Assembly (NCBI GenBank): GCA_036346255.1
Contig: CM070638.1
Location: 39,246,394 to 39,310,393, forward strand
DNA length: 64,000 nucleotides
From: Ampelocalamus luodianensis
Lineage: Eukaryota > Streptophyta > Magnoliopsida > Poales > Poaceae
Reading direction: 5' to 3'
Part shown: positions 56,352-64,000 of the stretch, one piece after another
How the letters are laid out: the number at the start of each line of letters is the position of its first letter
Numbering within the stretch: position 1 is the first letter of the stretch
Made by a program: the position numbers and the translations under genes
Notes under the pieces: model-generated
Seen by the model: the letters and a program-made list of their open reading frames with translations, nothing else
Told to the model about the DNA's origin: nothing
Database searches by the model: none

Positions 56352-57226
56352 CTACAATCGTAGCCTTAGATTGTAGTGGACATACACGAGCTTATACAGT
56401 TTCTTGTACCCAAGGCGGTTCCTCAATTGTGTATGCACCAATGCAAATGTGCTCCAATTACGTTCACATCCACTGGAGGAAACACATTGTGAGACAATCT
56501 GTAAGGCATATTTTTGTAATGTTGGTGTGTCCGCTCCAAATGTCATCCACCATGTAGCTACAAGAAACATATAAATTATATTAAACCCATAGTGACGGTT
56601 CATTTTCTATGTATATATAAGTTGATAACAACATACCTGTAGTATGATGACTAGCACTAATGAAAGCCTCATTTGAAGCAAATAGGCCTCGTCGATTACG
56701 ATATAATTCTACCTCGCCTAGAGCCTGCATTGCCTCAACGGGTGTATCGACTATTCTTTGAATTGCTTTTGTCAGGTAAGCGACGAGGGCTGGATTCTTC
56801 CCTAAACCATATAGGTTGTGGCTCTGTAGGTTTAGCAACGATGCTGTCCAAAATAACACACTTAGAATGTTAGGAAAAATACAACAAATATATTTTATGT
56901 GTTTGGATTTAGAAAACTATCTACTTGCCTGGAATCATATAGGTGCGGTTCTTCATCGTATGAATTCTTCGATTAATCAGCTCTATAACACGATTGTAGG
57001 TAGCGTCATCGTTTTCAAATATTTCTTGAAGTTCATGTTGGAGATCATATGTTTTTCCAATCATTCCTGCCACTATTGCGGGTTTCTGCTGGTCTACAAA
57101 TCTTAATAGTCGATAAATTGGTTCTACCAATTTAATGACTCAATCCATACTGGACCACCATTGTCTACTTGTGAGACAGGAATACATGTATTCTCCTTCT
57201 TCAGTCATGCTCAAATGGTTGGAGCT
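56352..57226 (-). pseudogene. hAT transposase C-terminal half with dimerisation domain
   Basis: 56352-56557 encodes TWWMTFGADTPTLQKYALQI and CERNWSTFALVHTQLRNRLG, the hAT C-terminal dimerisation region. 56637-56843 and 56929-57226 are preceding exons (SHNLYGLGKNPALVAYLTKA; VEPIYRLLRFVDQQKPAIVA). Introns fit 56844-56928 (GC donor, AG acceptor) and 56558-56636 (GT-AG). A TGA near 57135 replaces a residue that is normally Trp. The upstream edge is the solo LTR at 57227; coding continues at 60462. Confidence 0.85.
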
Positions 57227-60200
57227 TGTAACATCCCAATTTTCTGAGCTTAAAAAAAATCTTTTAAATAGTTAGTAGGGAAAAATTCACCATTTGGATT
57301 TTATCTGATTTTAATTCAAAAGCTTAATATTGGACTTTATAATAAAAAACATTTAATGTGAATAATCCCAACTTGAACAATAGCCAAAACTATTTTATTT
57401 GGGTTCTATGTGCTCAGATATATTTTCTAGATTTTTCTAGAATTTTTCTGAGTTCATTTGCTAATTTCTATTGCCTATTTGAATTTCTGGTATTTTCTAA
57501 ATTAGAAAAACTAATTAAAATCTCGAAATCTCTTTGGGCCGAATCTCTCCGCCCAACTCCTATTCCCGCGCCACTGACCACTTCATTGCAGCGCCAAGCA
57601 TGCCGCTTCCACCGGCAGTGTGGACCCGTCTGTCGATCTCTCTCTCTCTCTCTCGCGCGCGCTCATCCTCCACCGTTGGATCAGGATGAACGGCCGATGC
57701 GCGTAAGGCAACCGGAGTTGTCCAATGTTTCTCGATTGTGGACCGCTCGATTAAATCGGACGGCCGATCTTGAGCCCGCCGGATCGCACCGCGCTCGCGA
57801 CACGCCGCATCTAACCCTAGCCATCGACGTGTGGGCCCGCTTGCCGCGCGCGACGCTTCGTCGCGCCTTCTTCTCCGCGTCCCGAGTCGGAGCCGCCGCC
57901 ATTGCCGTCGTCTAGAAGCTCAAACCGACAACGGACTTTCCTAACTAAAAACCTCCGATTTCTTTGCCAAACTCTATCTCTAATCTTCCCGCGTGATTCG
58001 CCTCAATCGGGATCGAAACGAACTCTATCTCCGCTTCTCTCGTGTTCATCTCGACTCTTTTTAGGGTTTCGCGCGGACGCCGACCCCCGAGCTCCTATAA
58101 ATAGGACCCCGGGATCGCATGAACACCGCATCGTAACCCCAACCCTAGATCACCCGAGTGCCTCGCGCGCGCTGCGTTGCGATTTTGGTTTTTCACCCGC
58201 AAGTTCTCCGGCTGAGCTCCTTGCCGCCGTCGGTCTGCCGCGTGACCTCATCGTCGCACCTCCGCCGCAATAGCCGGGCTAGCTTTGGTGCCATCCATCA
58301 CGAGCACCACCGGGCCGCTCGTCCGACAACGGCCGTGGCGACTCCGCCGCTCGACCGCCACGCGGCGCTCGTTGTCCCCGAGACCAGCCGAGTACACTAA
58401 CGTGCTCCCCTTAGCGCCTGCACTTTGGTACCCTTTCGTCACCGCCGGCGAGCCACGTTCGCGGGACTTGGTCCTCGAAGCGCCGCTCTTGCTTGCCGCC
58501 ACGCCACCGCCACTTTGCTAGCCACCTCACCCGACGCCTCGTGGCGCCGCGTGAGCCCCGCCATCCACGTGGGCATACGCGTGGCGCCCAAACCTAATTC
58601 CGTGGCTGTTCGGTGGACTTAGCCTACCGTGGATCGTGAGACCGACATGTGGGTCCCACATGTCGGTGAATTCTTTATTTATCTTCTTCCGAAATCTCGA
58701 GGGTGACGCCGGCTATGCAATAATCTGATTTTCCTTTAGAAAATAATTCGTAAATTCATGAAATACTGATTTTCAGCATTTTATGTATTTTCAATCTTCG
58801 AAAGGCCATAACTTTTGCATCCTAACTCCGATTGAGCCCATTCAAATTTCTAAATTTGTCTAAATTCGAGATCTACCTAATTATTATTTTTATTTAATTT
58901 TTGGAGTTTGTTTTGCCTCTGTTATTTATTTGTTTTGGTTGTTTTGCTTCGTTTGTGCGTGAGACGCCGATACTTGGGGTTTTTGTCGAAGAAGGCTTCA
59001 ACCAAGTTCAAGACCAGTACATAGACCTATTCCAAGGCAAGTCATACCTTTGATCATATTGAATCCCAGTTTTCCCAAATTATATTGTGTTAAATTATTG
59101 CATTTACTTTAATTATGTATTTAAATGCTTTTGGGCTAGTTATTGATCCCACTTGTTATGTTCACCTTGCCTACTTGTGTACCTTCATCTTTGTCGCTCT
59201 AGATTGGTGTATTACTTAGTTGGTATTAGCATATTGCCAACATGGTGGGTTAGAACGACTAGAATTGCTTAGCCATGCTACGAGTCATCATCTCATGTGA
59301 GTGCAAGTATGAAATTGACTAAGTGATTATGGAACTGTGTGATAAAACTGTGTGTCTTTGGTGCTATTACTCGTGATGGCATGTGTTGCACTAAACCAAC
59401 CGGGTGGTAAAAGATTTAGACCGAGGCAAGTGGTGGATACCGTGTGAACCGGTGGCTTTGTGATTGGGATTTATCTGTGTGGTTTAGTTAGAAAAGCGGA
59501 AGTCTTGCCTTGGTCAATTAAGGACTTAACTTTGTGCGCCATTGAATCGAGCTCTTCAGACGACCACATGTCCGTGACAGCCTAATTTAGTAGGTTACTG
59601 AGTTTCAACATTGGGGTTCGTGGATAGGTTAAGCTTTGTGATATGGGATGTGTGAATAAGAACGCCAATGTTGAGACAAAGTTGCCGAACTGTTATGTTA
59701 CGATCGATTGCTAGCTACACTAGTTGTATCGTGTGGGTAAAGTGTACAAACCTCTGCAGAGTGTTAATCAATCTATTCGAATAGCCGCGTCCTCGGTCAT
59801 GGACAATGCTCGGGGATTTCACATGAGGGGTAGTGTTCATAAAATGTGGGATTGGGAGCATGTGATCTCAATCATATGGTGTGTGAATCAATCAGTTTAG
59901 CTGTGTGTCTTTGTGAAACAACTGTTAAATTAATATTGCTTATTTGTTTTAAATTATGCTTTCAATCTATTATTTGTATTCAATTGCAAATGTTGCGTTT
60001 CTGCAAAGTAACCACAGAAGCCTTTCCTTGGAATAAGCCCGCATCTATATATTGCATTCGTGGTATGATTTGCGTAGTGCGGTTGTGTACTCACGCTTGT
60101 TGTAAAACTTGCGCCCAAACCTCTGTATGGAGGAGTCTTCGCCGCTTTCGAGGAGGAGTTTGTGGAAGAAGGTTGATCGCTAGGTCATCGATCCCATCGG

Positions 60201-60461
60201 TTGCTGTGGTGTCTTGATTGGAGTTTGCCGTGGTTTATTTCGTTCACACAAAGATTTCTTTAGTGTTAGCTCTGCGTGGCTTAATAAGTTGTAACCCGAC
60301 CTTAAGGTCAAAACTCTAAGTTGTTACTCAAACTATTCGCTTATGTTATATTTCGCTTGTGTGGATTGATATTCACCTATGTTACACTGTGTGCACTAGC
60401 GTGATCCTGGACTAGTGCAGAATACACAGAGGGTCCAGAATTGCATTTTTGGGTCCCGACA
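57227..60461 (+). mobile_element. Solo LTR of a gypsy-type retrotransposon
   Basis: 3235 bp from TGTAACATCCC to GGGTCCCGACA, flanked by GAGCT (57222-57226, 60462-60466). It has a TATA region (CTCCTATAAATAGGACCCC at about 58093), a GC-rich transcribed part, and the conserved block CTCTGCAGAGT...CTATTCGAATAG at 59752-59788. No internal domain is present, so it is the product of recombination between two LTRs. Related in layout, but not identical, to the LTRs at 36582 and 45559. Frames at 57358-58622 are chance frames. Confidence 0.93.
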
Positions 60462-61790
60462 GAGCTCCACACATCTGATACCATCCACTTCATGAACTTG
60501 TCTTTTCTATTCCAAAAACTTTTCAAGAAAATAAATGTCGTTCCAAACCTTGTGGCGTTTGGATGAATTATCTCTCCTCCAATTTGTTGTTGCATTTCAT
60601 TATGGAGGCGACTGTGGCTGTATAAGAACCGACAAATCCTCTTGGCCGTCTTGACAACTCCATCAACCTCCTCAAACTGGCCAATATCCTTCAACATGAG
60701 GTTGACGGTATACGCCGCACACGGCTGCCAGACTAAAGTTGGATACTCTTCAATTACGAGTTGACACGCTTTCTTGTAGTTTGCACCATTGTCAGTCACA
60801 ATCTGCATAACATGTCGAACTCCAACTTCTTCAACAACTTTACGTATCTCACGATACAAAAAGTCAGCATTTTGTATCTCACCAGTTGCATTCACTGACT
60901 TATGGAAAAACATTCTTCCATTTCAGTACAGCATGAAGTTAACAATACTCATCTGTGTAGGTCCTGTCCATGAATCACACATGATGGAGACTCCATACAT
61001 ACCCCAGTCATCTTTGAACTGTGCTACATACTGCTTTATATCTTGTTCGTTAGTATCAAGATATTGTCCATCGATTTCATAGCCTCTTGGTGACTCCACG
61101 CCTCGACCAAGATTTTGTGTTTCTTTGATGGCAGCACGAAAATAAGGACAGTCGCCTTTTTTCCCAGGAACGTCATTACTATGGAACCACTTAGACCAAA
61201 TTTTCCCCAGTTTTGACTTTGAGCCTCCACGAAGTACTATATCAATTTGGGGTTGGAGGGGTGCCTGACTTACCAAAATATCAGAATCAACTCTCACGGA
61301 CTGTGACCTGCCAAGCATCCTAGAAATGGAACCACTTCCTCTGCCACTTCCACTTCCCCTACCACTTCCTCTGCCACTTCCCCTACCACTTCCACTGCCA
61401 CCTCCATGTTCAAACGTTGCACCCCTGGATTTTGCCCTTTGTTGGAGCTGGTGTACCTCCAATGACTCTCGGTGAGCCCATTCCATCTGCATTTCCTCGT
61501 CATCATCGAAGACATCTTCAGACGATGGCCCACGAGCTACAGGCTCTCTTGCAGCTTGCTCCATTCGCAATCGTTCATCTTTAATAGCTTTCTTTCTTGT
61601 CTTCACTTCTTCAAGACTTGCCAGCATGTGCTTTCGGACTTCCGTCGGAACCCCACTACAATCAACAACATCTCCGTGTCTCCCAGCAAGATGTTCTTTT
61701 AGGCGGGTGACACCTCCACCTGATTTCGTTATATTACAATATCTGCACTTCCAACCAACATCTCCTAGTCTCTCTCCATGCTCTCAAACA
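60462..61790 (-). pseudogene. hAT transposase N-terminal half: BED finger, linker, catalytic domain start
   Basis: At about 61660-61775 the minus strand encodes the BED zinc finger VGWKCRYCNITKSGGGVTRL...HLAGRHGDVV (C-x2-C, H-x4-H). It is preceded by a TGA where a Trp is expected. A charged coiled stretch follows, then a Gly/Ser/Arg repeat (GSGRGSGRGSGRGSGSGRGS, 61330-61395). The DUF659 part comes next (VPGKKGDCPYFRAAIKETQN; QFKDDWGMYGVSIMCDSWTG). After an in-frame TGA at 60923-60925 it continues HKSVNATGEIQNADFLYREI, QIVTDNGANYKKACQLVIEE and PCAAYTVNLMLKDIG, the RNase H-like core with D-x-x-x-N, ending at the LTR. Nuclear transposase acting on the element ends. Confidence 0.87.
61330..61395 (-). 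repeat. Short in-frame repeat coding for a Gly-Ser-Arg linker
   Basis: CCACTTCCTCTGCCACTTCC-type units of 6 and 18 bp repeat and keep frame. The encoded linker separates the BED finger region from the catalytic domain and could bind nucleic acid non-specifically. Confidence 0.8.
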
Positions 61791-61799
61791 TTGAAAGAT

Positions 61800-62560
61800 T
61801 CAGGAGCCACCACCTACAATAATCCATACCACAATGTGTTCAGTATAGCTATCATGGTCCTATGAGCTGAATCACAAATGAACCTCTGAATATACAAATG
61901 TCAACATGGACTAAATACAATAATAGGCAGGTAATCAATAGGCATTGATACATGAATTTTTTTTGTCGAACCAACAAACCCTTGTCAAGCAAATGTCTGT
62001 AATCTCTGTCCATACAAACTAATGTTTGAAATTTATCCTATCTACGACAAAGAAGCACTAAGCAATTAGTTTCAAACTACTTGCCTTGATTCCTTTCTTG
62101 CTGCCGCTGCTACCTTCCTTCCTGGCCCTTGCTTGCTGCCGCTGCTGCCTGTCCTCCTCCTCCTCTTGTTACCACCTGCTGCTGCTCCTCTTGCTGCGCT
62201 TTCTTTGCCGCCTTCTTTGCTCCTCCACTTGCTTCGCCGCCGGCCAAGGTCGCTACTCCTCCTCCTCCGCTAGCCTACTACTCCTCCTCTCGCCCAATCA
62301 AGAAGCAAAAGGGGGGAGAAGAGAGTGTTGCTTGCTGCTACTAGCTGCTAGCTATTGCCCTCCTGCTGTCCAGCAACTCAACAAGCAAAAGGGGGACACG
62401 AGAGGGCTGCTGCAGCAGCAAAAGCACCAAAGCAAGGAGCATCCAATGCAAAGGTAGGGGGAGACAGCTAGCTATTGGCCTGCTCCCACCCATGTGCTCC
62501 TCCAACTGTGCAAGAATCAAAGGACAGCTCATGTGCTGTCAAACTAAGCACTGCAATTGC
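61800..62560 (-). other. Upstream region of the hAT transposase, CTG/CTC-rich
   Basis: 62090-62500 is low-complexity CT/CTG-rich with frames of Leu/Ser/Pro/Cys runs on both strands. Likely 5' UTR or promoter of the transposase. No clear TATA box was assigned. Confidence 0.4.
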
Positions 62561-62837
62561 AAGCATTCAAATCCAATTGATTCATACTTTCATAACATAA
62601 AAAAGCAACCAACTAAAAGATAACATGTGAAAAGAACATATTTCAATATGTAATCTAGCACAAAAAGGCCTAAACCAACCAAGGAATGACATTATGAAGT
62701 CAAAAATTCAAATTCAACTTTTAAAATTTTCGCCCGGTTTTCATATCCGGTTCAGTAGGTAAATCCGATTCTGCGGTTATCACGGTAAATCCGATTCTGG
62801 CGGTTACTGACGGTTTTTTCCCGGTCCCACCAAAGTG

Positions 62838-63296
62838 ATATCGACTGAGAGATACATTTAGAATGACGTCCTATAACTTAAAGAGTTTCACCAACAAGTC
62901 ACATTCTTGTTAATTTTTATAAATGATAATTCATCTAAGGAATATAATAATATTTATTTTATAACCCATAAACATAGACATAATACAATCATATCTATGA
63001 TTGCCTTTAGGGCAGATCACCGCGGTTTGGCGATAACGATACCGTGCTCCTTCGTAATCTCCATGCAGTGCATCGGGAGGGACAAACCAACGACGAAGGT
63101 GAAACCCGATTAGGGCACGGACGAAAGAAGAGAGGGAAAGGACGAGGAGCTCTTAGGCGAGGGGACTTTGCTTAGATGAGTTGCTATGTGACTTGTGAGG
63201 AGGGGCTGAGGGGGGGGGGCGCCGATGCGGTTTGGGGTGGAAGAGGAGGTTGAAGAAGAGAGGAAGAAGTGCAAGAGTGTCTTTTCACAGCCCACT
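62838..63296. other. Unassigned, with a GC-rich patch
   Basis: AT-rich to about 63000, then a GC-rich stretch with a G-run (about 63209-63219). Short frames have no domain. It lies inside the putative Mutator-like right end. Confidence 0.3.
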
Positions 63297-63440
63297 TAGC
63301 GTGCTTTCACAGCAACCTAATGGAAGTGGCACAAAGGGAACCAAAGTAGAAACTCAGTGGTATGGAAGTCAAATGATTTTTTTCAGTGCCACATCCGAGA
63401 TTAGGGTAACTCTCAGTGGCATGGAAAGAATTTTCTCAAC
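63297..63440. repeat. Terminal-type block, inverted partner of 34779-34880
   Basis: Reverse complement reads GAAAATTCTTTCCATGCCACTGA..., then ATACCACTGAGTTTCTACTTTGGTTCCC, matching the block at 34779. About 60 bp longer because the GCCACTGA unit is repeated. Confidence 0.5.
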
Positions 63441-64000
63441 AAAAAAAAATCAGGTAGAGACGAACTGAGTACTGGCCGGCCTGGCCCATAATACTCGGTG
63501 GCAATTCAGCCCACATTCAACCTTATGACAAACGCTAAAAAAGCCAAACATGCGCCACGTGGCGGTGGGCTCTCTGAACTGTGGTTTTGCCGCTTCGTGA
63601 GTTTCTACCTTTTTGGATTGATTAGTTTTTGAACATTTGTTGGATCCCGGATCACATTTTAGAATGGAATTTTATTAAACTTAATGAGAATTTGATTCTG
63701 TTTCTACCCACTTATACCAACTAAAAGTTTCAGATTTCAGTTTCAATTCCCATAAATCTGTCAAATTCATGCTCTGGTCAATTTCTTCCCATAATCCAAA
63801 CAAACAATGTAACTTTATTTTCCTTTTGCATAACGACATAGTAAAATTCTCAGCAATGACAAAGTACATATAGCATAGGTTTAGCATTAACTAATGGTAA
63901 TTACACTTATAAACTGATTACTAGGGCCAAATAGACAACTTATTAGCCTGAGTGTTTCTCAAGTGATTCGAGTGGGAAAAGGGTATATCTCAAAAGTCAA
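63441..64000. other. Gene-free sequence to the end of the window
   Basis: No recognised coding frame, element boundary or structured RNA. Confidence 0.4.

Larger units (their letters stand above)
54931..62837 (-). mobile_element. hAT-superfamily transposon with BED/DUF659-type transposase, defective
   Basis: The left end CAGGGTTCAAAAACCCGC at 54931 has the CAGGG start of hAT elements. Both flanks hold many CCGGTTAC / GGTAACCGG words (54990-55100 and 62730-62825), the subterminal repeats. The right boundary is less clear: an imperfect 8-bp repeat (GTCTCGAC at 54923, ATATCGAC at 62838) suggests the end near 62837, but the right terminal repeat is degenerate. The transposase gene is on the minus strand and interrupted by a solo LTR. 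Confidence 0.8.

Noticed and set aside
57358..58622. Frames of 80-185 codons
   Set aside because: Located inside the solo LTR, GC-rich, overlapping on both strands, and without known domains.
62086..62457. Leu/Ser/Cys-rich 123-codon frame
   Set aside because: Product of a CTG/CTC low-complexity run upstream of the hAT transposase.

Overview
The window is plant nuclear DNA and almost certainly a grass; rice (Oryza) or a close relative fits best. Evidence: a Stowaway MITE with a TA target duplication, CACTA elements with CACTACTAC ends, a chromodomain Ty3-gypsy element with an extra ORF upstream of gag as reported for rice RIRE3/RIRE8, a BED/hAT transposase family common in rice, and the last part of a plant calcium-dependent protein kinase (CDPK). 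There is no intact conventional host gene. The window is a transposon nest, and most ORFs of 60-150 codons are chance frames inside long LTRs or repeats.

Layout. 1-1829 is the 3' part of a CACTA element (C48-protease-like coding remnant, subterminal repeats, terminal TAGTG). 1838-1969 is the C-terminus of a CDPK, directly beside that terminus. 3958-5343 and 9561-about 9900 are two halves of a minus-strand gypsy-type LTR, split by a CACTA element (5344-9560, duplication ATT) that carries a broken F-box gene fragment, a 124-bp tandem array and a 540-bp inverted repeat. 9898-12162 and 12420-31495 are two copies of one segment in tandem. The second copy is opened by a Ty1-copia element (12978-29056, duplication TTCTA), which is itself opened by a minus-strand gypsy element (13542-22748, duplication CGGTG).

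33831-34240 looks like a LINE 3' tail and 34484-34739 is a Stowaway MITE. From 35836 to 54831 lies a minus-strand copia element, truncated in its protease region and split by a 12.5-kb Ty3-gypsy chromovirus (36582-49089, duplication GGCAA) and a CACTA deletion derivative (49519-52854, duplication ACT). 54931-about 62837 is a minus-strand hAT element whose transposase is split by a 3.2-kb solo LTR (57227-60461, duplication GAGCT). Similar inverted blocks near 34.78 and 63.44 kb may be the ends of a still larger Mutator-like element.

Nesting gives relative ages. The long LTR at 4-10 kb predates the 5344 CACTA, the duplicated segment predates the copia, and the copia predates the gypsy inside it. 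The minus copia predates both the 36.6-kb gypsy and the 49.5-kb CACTA, and the hAT predates the solo LTR. Many small indels, often in homopolymers, separate LTR pairs and break gag-pol frames. Some are probably real decay, but their pattern also fits residual sequencing error, so exact frameshift counts should be treated cautiously.
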